Source: Chloroflexota bacterium (GTDB lineage Bacteria > Chloroflexota > UBA6077 > CF-72). Taken from it: 7,806 bases of DNA. Shown one piece after another: positions 1 to 6,029 of this stretch. A model generated the notes under the pieces. The model worked only from the letters and a program-made list of their open reading frames with translations. It was not told where the DNA came from and did not search any database. Within the stretch, counting starts at the first letter, position 1. Every line of letters starts with the position of its first letter. The position numbers were made by a program, and so were the translations under genes. The stretch is taken from assembly GCA_019247135.1 (NCBI GenBank), contig JAFAPL010000965.1:1-7806 (forward strand), given 5' to 3'.

Positions 1-780
1 CTTGGCTACCGCGCTCACGCCGGTGCCCTGGAGACTCTGCACCGTTTGCGAGCTCGTGTCGGAGACCAGGTGTACGTCGGAGCCGAACGACCGCACCCCG
101 ATGACGGGATTCAGCGGGTTGGTGTTGACGTCTACGACGGGAGCCAGGTCCATGTTGATGCCCATGGCCAGCAGCTCGCTCGCACTTGCGCGCGCAACTT
201 CTCCAGCGAGCTCCGGGTCGTGCGTCGCGCCGACAGCCATATTGCCCGGGAAGACCGTTGCGCCCTCCGTGACGCGCACCACGAGACCGCCTTCCTGATC
301 GGCCGAGACGAACAACGGCACCGGATCCGCGACCGACTGCAAATCAGCCGTCAGTTGGCGGACCTGCAGACCGTTCTCGACGTTGCGGCCGAACAACGTC
401 ACGCCCCCGAGATGCAGGTCGTGCACGAGCGCACGGTTCGTGTCGTTCAAGCGTGTGCCGTCGAAGCCGAGCATGAACACCTGCCCGACCTTCTGCTCGA
501 GCGTCATCCGCTTGAACACGGTCTGAACGGATTGCTCGACTGAGCTCGTGGACGTCTGCACCGCCGCATTTTCCACGGTCGCGGCCGGTGCAAGCGTCGC
601 CTCGACTGTCGCGGCTCGCTCCGCCGTACGCGTGGCCTCGACTGTCGCGGCTCGGTCCGTCGTACGCGTGGCCTCGACTGCCGTTGGCTCGGCCGTACGC
701 ACGGCGCTCGGCGCAACAGCGCACGCGCCACAGAGCACCACCGCAACGATGCACTTTGCTACGCTCCACGGCACTCTCAT
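1..780 (-). CDS. nagZ: GH3 beta-N-acetylhexosaminidase (NagZ type), N-terminal part, cut by left edge
   Basis: Family 3 glycoside hydrolase expected to remove terminal N-acetylglucosamine from peptidoglycan or chitin fragments outside the membrane. The minus-strand frame from the ATG at 780 is open to position 1, giving 260 codons. Residues 1-25 form a short signal peptide. Cys20 (context VVLCGAC) could be a lipidation site, but the lipobox is poor, and cleavage after AVA at 21-23 is an alternative. Residues 28-80 are a Thr/Ala/Glu-rich linker with 12-residue repeats. The catalytic barrel starts near residue 83 (MTLEQKVGQVFMLGFDG). Family motifs are SADQEGG (159-165), FPGNMAVGA (177-185) and APVVDVNTNP with NPVIGVRSFG (213-233). 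The window stops at Lys260 of the VSAVAK motif, so the usual HFPGHG with the catalytic dyad region lies outside. An AAGGA at 795-799 (minus sense) lies about 14 bases upstream and is weak. The motifs favour NagZ over GH3 beta-glucosidase, but the substrate is inferred. Confidence 0.9.
   Translation of the reverse strand, partial: MRVPWSVAKCIVAVVLCGACAVAPSAVRTAEPTAVEATRTTDRAATVEATRTAERAATVEATLAPAATVENAAVQTSTSSVEQSVQTVFKRMTLEQKVGQVFMLGFDGTRLNDTNRALVHDLHLGGVTLFGRNVENGLQVRQLTADLQSVADPVPLFVSADQEGGLVVRVTEGATVFPGNMAVGATHDPELAGEVARASASELLAMGINMDLAPVVDVNTNPLNPVIGVRSFGSDVHLVSDTSSQTVQSLQGTGVSAVAK
600..704. repeat. 36-bp tandem repeats encoding the hexosaminidase linker
   Basis: Three head-to-tail copies with a 36-base period begin at 600, 636 and 672, each starting cctcgactg on the plus strand; the third is more diverged and three bases shorter. 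On the minus strand they encode VEATRTTDRAAT (residues 35-46), VEATRTAERAAT (47-58) and the shortened VEATLAPAAT (59-68). The period is a multiple of three, so copy-number changes keep the frame and only alter the length of the spacer between the membrane or signal peptide and the catalytic barrel. Confidence 0.9.
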
Positions 781-803
781 TGATCCCAAAGGCGTCCTTG
801 ACT
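781..803. promoter_or_regulatory. 23-bp divergent gap between the hexosaminidase and operon start codons
   Basis: Only 23 bases separate the minus-strand ATG at 780 from the plus-strand ATG at 804. The gap holds a plausible ribosome binding site for the operon (aaagg, 788-792, 11 bases before ATG 804) and a weak one for the hexosaminidase (AAGGA on the minus strand, 795-799). There is no room for two complete promoters, so at least one must lie inside the opposite gene. I see no convincing sigma-70 boxes; the best pair, TTGCTA at 756-761 with ATTGAT at 779-784, is poor. Confidence 0.4.
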
Positions 804-1832
804 ATGGCGGTCGACGCGTCGGCTGACAAGAACGCGCTCATGCCTCGGTACCGTCGTGTACTCGGCGTCGGTGCGCTGCTCGACGAATGCATCCGATTGT
901 TCCGTGATCGCTGGCGCACGTTCGCGGTGTTCAGCGCCGTCTCGCTCGTGCCGTTGGGGGTGGTGAGTCTCGGAGTCTCACTCGCGTTCGCCGCCACGCT
1001 GCAGCCGAGCGCCTTTCGCGGGATCGCCACGCCGGGCCCTCAGCAGCTGCAGCAGCTCGGACAGTTGTTTGCCGTGATTGCCGTCTTTATCGGCCTGGTG
1101 GGGATCGCCTCCGGTCTCATCGGCCTGATCTGGACGGCCGCCATCACCGCCACGACCGACGCGATCATGCGCGAGGAACGGCCGACCATCGGCCGGGTGT
1201 ACGGCATCGCCCTGCGCCGTCTGCTGGCGCTGATCGGCGGTAGTTTTCTCATCGCCGTGGCTATAGGGGTTCTGAGCCTCGTCGCGATGGTGTTGTTCGT
1301 CATCACCCTCTTCGGCCTGGGGACGTTGATTGCCCTGGTGTGCTTGATCGTCTGGGCGACTCGACCGGCAGCACGCAAAGTCTGGCTGAAGTGGCTGATC
1401 GTGTTGACGTTCCCGTTCGGTCTGCCGATGTTCTTCTTCGTGCGCTGGTCGATGTTCGTGCCGGCGATCGTGCTCGAGCGGCGTGGTCCCATGCGGGCCA
1501 TGGAACGCAGCCAAGCGCTCGTGTCCGGACAGTGGTTCCACGTCGCGGGCGTGCTCGCGGTTGCCAGTCTCATCGTCGGGGTGCTGGTCAGCGCGCCGAG
1601 TTATCTCGTGAGCCTGCCGCTGAGCGTCGCCGCGCAAGCTCGCGGAACGGTCGGTCCGGACCCCATTCAGTCGGTCGCGACTCAAGCGGTGTCACTCGTC
1701 TGTCAGGTGGTGTTTGCGAGTATCGGCACGATCGCCTACACGCTGCTGTTCACGGACCTGCGTAATCGACGCGAGGGCGCCGATCTGGCCGAACGCGTGC
1801 GCCAGCTCGAAATGGCTTCCGTTCCCCCGTGA
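804..1832 (+). CDS. Polytopic membrane protein, first gene of the MoxR/DUF58 operon
   Basis: A 342-residue integral membrane protein without catalytic motifs. It resembles the YciC-like or glycerophosphodiester phosphodiesterase membrane-domain families that often precede DUF4129 genes. The N-terminus (LGVGALLDECIRLFRDRWRT, 20-39) is the usual amphipathic entry of such proteins. Hydrophobic segments lie near 40-64, 88-116, 140-186 (probably two), 197-215, 246-272 and 292-316. The protein ends in a conserved-looking cytosolic tail: YTLLFTDLRNRREG (312-325) followed by DLAERVRQLE. The frame is open upstream to 588, but that part would run antisense through the hexosaminidase signal and linker. 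ATG 804 has an aaagg at 788-792, whereas the alternative ATG at 840 has no ribosome binding site, so 804 is preferred. The stop overlaps the next start by four bases. Its molecular role is unknown; a membrane scaffold for the operon's complex is inference. Confidence 0.85.
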   Translation: MAVDASADKNALMPRYRRVLGVGALLDECIRLFRDRWRTFAVFSAVSLVPLGVVSLGVSLAFAATLQPSAFRGIATPGPQQLQQLGQLFAVIAVFIGLVGIASGLIGLIWTAAITATTDAIMREERPTIGRVYGIALRRLLALIGGSFLIAVAIGVLSLVAMVLFVITLFGLGTLIALVCLIVWATRPAARKVWLKWLIVLTFPFGLPMFFFVRWSMFVPAIVLERRGPMRAMERSQALVSGQWFHVAGVLAVASLIVGVLVSAPSYLVSLPLSVAAQARGTVGPDPIQSVATQAVSLVCQVVFASIGTIAYTLLFTDLRNRREGADLAERVRQLEMASVPP

Positions 1833-2467
1833 GCGAAGACGCGGCGCTGCAGCAATTGCGCACCATTCTTGCGCGTCCGGAATTCCAGTCCAACCTGTCG
1901 CAGCCGTTCTGGGACCAGATCCTGGCGCCGGTGAAAGACTTTTTGCTCACCACGGCGGCGCAACTGGTTGAGCTCGTTTCAGACGCACTCTCCGGCCGCG
2001 ATGGCATCGTGGGTGTGGTCGCGCTCAGCGTCGCCGGCGTGGTCCTCGTGCTCGGCGGCACCTATCTCGTCCGGACGATCCAGCTGGCAGTCACGCGCGA
2101 GACGCGCGTGCGTACCGCGACGCTTGCGGAACGTCGACAACGCTCCGATGAGCTGTGGCATGAGTCCGAACGTCTGGCGGCTGGGGGCCGCCTGGAAGAG
2201 GCAGCGCGCGCGGCGTACCTGTCTGCGCTGTACGCGCTGGACGAACACGCTGTCTTGCACGTCCAGCAGGGTCTGACCAATCGCGAGCACGCGCGACGTC
2301 TGGAGGGCGATCACCCCCGCCTCGCGGGCCTGTTCCTCGAGCTGGTGGACCGCTACGACCGCGTGCGCTACGGCCGCGCGGACATCACGCCCGAAACGTT
2401 CACCGAACTGCGGCGGCTGGTGGGCAGCGCCCGCGATGGCGTGTTGAGGTCCGGAGTCGCGGCGTGA
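1829..2467 (+). CDS. DUF4129 domain-containing membrane protein
   Basis: A 212-residue protein starting with GTG inside a GTGA overlap with the previous stop codon, which points to translational coupling. The N-terminal stretch LRTILARPEFQ (10-20) and the following aromatic/amphipathic helix are typical of this family. One clear transmembrane helix spans about 60-84 (VGVVALSVAGVVLVLGGTYL). The DUF4129 domain fills about 105-200: DELWHESERLAAGGRLEEAA (107-126), AAYLSALYALDEHAVL (128-143), LTNREHARRL (149-158) and DRVRYGRADIT (177-187), where the YG is the usual domain signature. In many bacteria DUF4129 is the C-terminal domain of a transmembrane transglutaminase; here the transglutaminase part is absent and the domain stands alone with a single anchor. 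Function is unknown. The position between the polytopic protein and DUF4350 matches the common gene order for this cluster. Confidence 0.9.
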   Translation: MSEDAALQQLRTILARPEFQSNLSQPFWDQILAPVKDFLLTTAAQLVELVSDALSGRDGIVGVVALSVAGVVLVLGGTYLVRTIQLAVTRETRVRTATLAERRQRSDELWHESERLAAGGRLEEAARAAYLSALYALDEHAVLHVQQGLTNREHARRLEGDHPRLAGLFLELVDRYDRVRYGRADITPETFTELRRLVGSARDGVLRSGVAA

Positions 2468-3477
2468 ACCGTATCCGCGCCAGCATGTTTCTGCTCGGCT
2501 TGTGTGTCGTTGCCCTGATCATCGGCTGGCTTCGATTCGTGACCGAGCAGCAGACTCTACCGTCCGGCAGCAGCTATTCGACCCAACCCGACGGAGCTCT
2601 GGCGCTGTATGACTGGACCGAGAGCCTGGGTCAATCACCCCAGCGCCTGCAGGCATTGCCCGCGTCCGCGCCGCCCAGTGTGTTGTTCGTGCTCCAACCC
2701 GAAACGCCGCCCTCCCGGACGGACTTTGCCGAAGTCCTCTCGCACGGCGGCACCGTCGTGCTGGCCGGAGATTCAGTCGGCACAATCGTCTACGCACGTT
2801 CGCTCGGCGTGACGTTCGAGCTCAGCCCGGCCTCCGGTTCGACCTTGCGAACGCCGGACAACGCGCTCGTACTGGACACGGCTACACGCTTCCGTATCCG
2901 CGGATCCAATGCCACACCATTGCTCCTTGGTGCAAATGGTGATGTAGTCGCCGCCCGACTGGCGTACGACGGTGGCGATGTCGTCCTGATCGCGACGCCA
3001 GGTGTGCTTTCGAACGCGGGTCTGCGCGACGACGATACGGCGCGGTTTGTTTTTCGCGAGTTGCTGGCCAGTGGAGTCACTGGCGTCACCGTCGGATTCG
3101 ACGAGGTCCACCATTCGTTCGCCCCGACGGACAGCACACAGGTGAGTCTGGATCAACTGTTGTTCGGGTCGGCGGCCGGACGTGCGATTTTGTACGCCGC
3201 TCTGTTGACCTTTGGCTTCATTGTCCTCACCGGTCGCCGACTCGGGCCACCGCTCCCCGCTCGCTCGGCGGCTGAAAGTCGGCGCACGATGTACGAGCAC
3301 GTCCAGATGCTGGCCGGCCTGTACCGTCGCGCGGGCCAGTTCGCGGCGGCTCGCTCCGCCTTCGTGAATCACTACGCGCGCCGCGCCAATGTGCCGGCGG
3401 TTGTCGAGCGTATCGAGGGCGCGCAGTCAGAAGCGGAGTTGATCGCGGCTGTCGCCGCGGCCGATGACTCCAGCTGA
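2464..3477 (+). CDS. DUF4350 domain-containing membrane protein
   Basis: A 337-residue protein beginning with GTG in a second GTGA overlap. A transmembrane helix near 7-25 anchors an extracytoplasmic domain, and a second near 240-257 returns the chain to the cytosol. The DUF4350 region runs from about 38 to 220: SSYSTQPDGALALYDWTESL (36-55), HGGTVVLAGD (94-103), DGGDVVLIATPGVLSNAGL (169-187), DDTARFVFREL (190-200) and the hallmark FDEVHHSF (212-219). After the second helix comes GRRLGPPLP (257-265) and a helical cytosolic tail (TMYEHVQMLAGLYRRAGQF, 275-293) as in other family members. The fold resembles a glutamine-amidotransferase-like domain without an evident catalytic triad, so a structural or binding role is more likely than an enzyme; that is inference. 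Its 3' end overlaps the MoxR gene by 14 bases. Confidence 0.9.
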   Translation: MNRIRASMFLLGLCVVALIIGWLRFVTEQQTLPSGSSYSTQPDGALALYDWTESLGQSPQRLQALPASAPPSVLFVLQPETPPSRTDFAEVLSHGGTVVLAGDSVGTIVYARSLGVTFELSPASGSTLRTPDNALVLDTATRFRIRGSNATPLLLGANGDVVAARLAYDGGDVVLIATPGVLSNAGLRDDDTARFVFRELLASGVTGVTVGFDEVHHSFAPTDSTQVSLDQLLFGSAAGRAILYAALLTFGFIVLTGRRLGPPLPARSAAESRRTMYEHVQMLAGLYRRAGQFAAARSAFVNHYARRANVPAVVERIEGAQSEAELIAAVAAADDSS

Positions 3478-4426
3478 GTTCTATCGCGCGGCTATCGACC
3501 GTGCACGCAACGTCCTGGTCGAGGTGGACGAGCCTTTCGGCCTGATGCTTGGCGCGCTGCTCGTCGGAGGCAACGTCCTGGTGGAAGGCGTGCCAGGCAC
3601 CGCCAAGACGCTGATGGCGCGGAGCCTGGCTGCGTTGCTGGGCGGAAATTCCAGCGAGACGCACTTTTCACGCATCCAGTTCACGCCCGACTTGATGCCG
3701 TCGGACATCCTGGGCACCAACGTGTTCCACGCGGCCAGCGCTTCGTTTACGTTTCGGCCGGGTCCAATCTTCGCCAACGTCGTCGTCGCCGACGAAGTCA
3801 ACCGTGCACCGGCCAAGACTCAGTCCGCGCTGCTCGAAGCTATGGAGGAGCACCAGGTAACCGTGGAGGGACAACGATTGCCGTTGCCGCGCGTGTTTCT
3901 GGTGGTCGCCACCCAGAATCCGATCGAGTTCGAAGGCACCTATCCGCTGCCCGAAGCGCAGATGGATCGGTTCGTGTTCAAGTTGCTGGTGGATCACCTG
4001 TCAGGCGAGGCCGAGCGAGACGTTGTCCTGCGCCACGATCGTGGGCTAGACGTCACTGATCTTGCCGGCGCGGGCCTTGCGCCGCTGGTTGACGCGGACG
4101 GTGTGCTGGAGCTTCGCGCACAGGTCGCACGCGTGCGCGTGGACGTTTCGGTAGCCGAATATATGGTCGCGATCAACCGCGCCACGCGCACCTTGCCCGA
4201 AGTCGAGAACGGTGCAAGCGTCCGCGGCGCGCTCGGTCTGCTGAACGGCGCCAAAGTCACGGCGGCCTTCGCCGACCGGAACTTCGTGGTGCCAGATGAC
4301 GTGAAGTACGTCGCGCCCGCGGTTTTGCGGCACCGCATCGTCTTGAAACCTGAGGCGGAGTTGGATGGAGTCCGTCCCGACGACGTGATCGACCGGATTC
4401 TCACCAGCGTCCCCGTCCCCCGCTGA
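3464..4426 (+). CDS. MoxR-family AAA+ ATPase
   Basis: Cytosolic AAA+ ATPase of 320 residues, the normal length for the MoxR family. Members are believed to act as chaperones that assemble or activate complexes with VWA-domain partners. Walker A is GVPGTAKT (42-49, Lys48), with the AKT ending typical of MoxR. Walker B is VVVADE (106-111, Asp110/Glu111), continuing NRAPAKTQSALLEAMEE. Sensor 1 is VVATQNP (147-153), and MDRF (167-170) carries the likely arginine finger Arg169. The lid domain contains the sensor-2 region GASVRGALGLL (250-260), where most relatives read GASPRA, so the Pro and final Ala differ. It ends with PDDVKYVAPAVLRHRI (277-292). The ATG lies inside the DUF4350 gene and has no ribosome binding site, so re-initiation or coupled translation is likely. 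DUF58 follows three bases after its stop, and the pair is the most constant part of this cluster across bacteria. Confidence 0.97.
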   Translation: MTPAEFYRAAIDRARNVLVEVDEPFGLMLGALLVGGNVLVEGVPGTAKTLMARSLAALLGGNSSETHFSRIQFTPDLMPSDILGTNVFHAASASFTFRPGPIFANVVVADEVNRAPAKTQSALLEAMEEHQVTVEGQRLPLPRVFLVVATQNPIEFEGTYPLPEAQMDRFVFKLLVDHLSGEAERDVVLRHDRGLDVTDLAGAGLAPLVDADGVLELRAQVARVRVDVSVAEYMVAINRATRTLPEVENGASVRGALGLLNGAKVTAAFADRNFVVPDDVKYVAPAVLRHRIVLKPEAELDGVRPDDVIDRILTSVPVPR

Positions 4427-4429
4427 GGC

Positions 4430-5779
4430 ATGCCCACCTGGAGGCTGTACGCGCTGTTGCTGATCGCCCCGCCCATCGGCGCATTCGGAGGTCCGGCCGT
4501 TCTCCTGAGTCTGGCCCTCGTCCTTCTCGCGCTCGTTGCTGCCGCGGTCGATTGGTACCTGGCTCGCGATATCCGCGACGTCTCGGCGCAACGCATTCTC
4601 CAGACTGACAAGTTGTCACTCGGTGATTGGAATCCCGTCCGCCTCGAATTGACGACCAACGCGCAACGCGTCCATCACATCGAGGTGCGCGACCTCCCTC
4701 CCATCGACTTCAAGCTCGACACCTACGCCCCCATGTTCCGCGCAACTGTGCGGCCGGGGGCATCCGCAACGATGACGTATCGAGTCCGTCCGCCGCGCCG
4801 CGGGGATGCGACCTTCGGCGACCTGTATATCCGCACACTCGGTCCGCTGCGCCTGATGCAACGCCAGCGGAGGCTCAGCGGCGCCGCGCAGCACGTTCGC
4901 ATCTATCCCAGCCTGCGCGAGCTGCGTCGCTTCGATCTCCTGGTGAGGCGCGGACTCGAAGCGCAGCCGGTCGGCCGCCCCGTGCGTCGCCCCGGGGCGA
5001 GCACGGAATTCGAACGCATTCGTGAATACGTCGCCGGTGACGAGTTCCGACGCGTCAACTGGAAGGCTACCGCTCGCCGCGGTCAGCCGATGGTCAACCA
5101 GTTCGAGGCGGAGCGGGGCCAGAACCTGGTCATCATGTTGGACGCCGGCCGCGCCATGGCCGCGCTCGCCGAAGAGCCCTCCAGCGACGAGCTCCACGCG
5201 GACGCCGGCCCCGTCCTTACGAAACTGGACTACGCGCTGAACGCCGGTCTCCTGCTGGCGCACGCCGCCAGCAGGCGCGGTGACAGAGTCGCCATCGAGG
5301 CCTACACGGACGACGTTCGGGTGTTCGTGCCACCCGCGCGCGGCCGCCGCGCGGTCCTGGCCACGGTTCAGGCTCTTTACAACTTGCGTGCTGAGCCGGT
5401 GGAGCCTGACCATGCCCGCGCGTTTCAATATCTCGCGAGTCGGAATCTGCGACGGTCGCTTGTCGTCCTGTTCACTGACGTTTCCGACCGCGGGTCCTCC
5501 GCCAGCCTGGCAGCCAACCTGCTGCGGGCTGCCCGCCAGCATATGGTGGTGTGCGTCACGCTCGCCGACCCGAATCTACGTCGGCCCGCACGGCGGCGAC
5601 CACTCGACGCGGCCAGCCTGTACGAGAAGATGGTTGCTCAGCAACTGCTCGACGAACGTGCCGAAGTGCTGGCTCACCTCGCCGCGTACGGCGTGCTATG
5701 CGTGGATACCGACGCCGACGCACTGAACTCGCGTGTGATCCAGACATATCTGGATCTGAAACGCGCCGGCCGCATCTAG
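4430..5779 (+). CDS. DUF58 domain-containing protein (VWA-like MoxR partner)
   Basis: A 449-residue protein, last of the operon, three bases after the MoxR stop. The N-terminus holds two closely spaced hydrophobic segments (about 5-20 and 22-41), making a membrane hairpin. A beta-rich region follows (about 50-150). The DUF58 signature lies at 189-225: GASTEFERIREYVAGDEFRR then VNWKATARRGQPMVNQFEAE. A VWA-like fold follows, with strand LVIMLDAGRAM (233-243) in the metal-site position and LVVLFTDVSD (344-353) as the second acidic strand. The first motif reads D-x-G-x-A rather than the full MIDAS D-x-S-x-S, so metal binding may be weakened, although DxGRxM is common in DUF58 proteins. By family analogy it is the substrate or adaptor subunit working with the MoxR ATPase at the inner membrane. 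The substrate is unknown. Confidence 0.95.
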   Translation: MPTWRLYALLLIAPPIGAFGGPAVLLSLALVLLALVAAAVDWYLARDIRDVSAQRILQTDKLSLGDWNPVRLELTTNAQRVHHIEVRDLPPIDFKLDTYAPMFRATVRPGASATMTYRVRPPRRGDATFGDLYIRTLGPLRLMQRQRRLSGAAQHVRIYPSLRELRRFDLLVRRGLEAQPVGRPVRRPGASTEFERIREYVAGDEFRRVNWKATARRGQPMVNQFEAERGQNLVIMLDAGRAMAALAEEPSSDELHADAGPVLTKLDYALNAGLLLAHAASRRGDRVAIEAYTDDVRVFVPPARGRRAVLATVQALYNLRAEPVEPDHARAFQYLASRNLRRSLVVLFTDVSDRGSSASLAANLLRAARQHMVVCVTLADPNLRRPARRRPLDAASLYEKMVAQQLLDERAEVLAHLAAYGVLCVDTDADALNSRVIQTYLDLKRAGRI

Positions 5780-5787
5780 CCCGCCAC

Positions 5788-6029
5788 GGTCCTGACCCAC
5801 CTGCACGCACCCGCGCCAGCCCGCACGCCCATCAACTCAAGTAGTTGCTTGCGCGTCCGTAGTTCGTCCCAAAAACAAGCAACCCCGCGTACACCATCTA
5901 CCCTGCCAAGGTACTGACGCACCCGGACGCACCAGCGCCAGCCCGCACGCCTACAGGCTCTACTAGCTGGTTCCCGCGTCAGTAGTTCGTCCGAGAAGAA
6001 ACAAACCCACGTACAGCAACACTGCAAGC
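5788..6029. repeat. Imperfect 122-bp tandem duplication at the convergent junction
   Basis: Copy A (5788-5909) and copy B (5910 to about 6029) line up with a 122-base offset. The first 42 bases differ at five positions, including an identical block gcgccagcccgcacgcc at 5813-5829 and 5935-5951. A second block, cgcgtccgtagttcgtcc at 5852-5869, matches 5975-5992 with one mismatch, at an offset of 123. The cgtaca at 5888-5893 matches 6010-6015, again at 122. The middle section is more diverged. Copy B contains the last part of the SpoIIM-family gene and its stop codon; copy A lies wholly in the gap after DUF58. Read on the minus strand, copy A keeps a SpoIIM-like tail (VYAGLLVFG against LYVGLFLLG at residues 308-316) before the frame is lost. 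It looks like an old duplication of the gene's 3' end plus flanking DNA. Apart from this the 183-base gap 5780-5962 holds no gene. Confidence 0.85.

Noticed and set aside
756..784. TTGCTA-N17-ATTGAT as a sigma-70 promoter for the operon
   Set aside because: It matches consensus at about seven of twelve positions and would put the start of transcription very close to ATG 804; not strong enough to list.
588..803. Possible upstream extension of the first operon protein
   Set aside because: The frame is open, but it would run antisense across the hexosaminidase signal peptide and linker. It adds an Arg/Ser-rich stretch with no membrane-protein character, and ATG 804 has a ribosome binding site.
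344..1030. Long minus-strand frame with repeated RDSRGHAY-like peptides
   Set aside because: It is a shadow of the hexosaminidase linker repeats and of the plus-strand membrane protein. The repetition comes from the 36-base DNA repeat, and the composition is Arg/Ser/Gly-rich with no domain.
978..1685. Antisense frame of 235 codons
   Set aside because: Rich in Asp, His, Arg and Gln, as expected for the complement of a hydrophobic GC-rich gene. It has no motif and lies opposite a clear membrane protein.
5844..5884. Inverted repeat gttgcttg / caagcaac as a terminator between converging genes
   Set aside because: Only eight base pairs with a 25-base loop and no T-run on either strand. It is too weak to call, and the second duplication copy does not keep the pairing.
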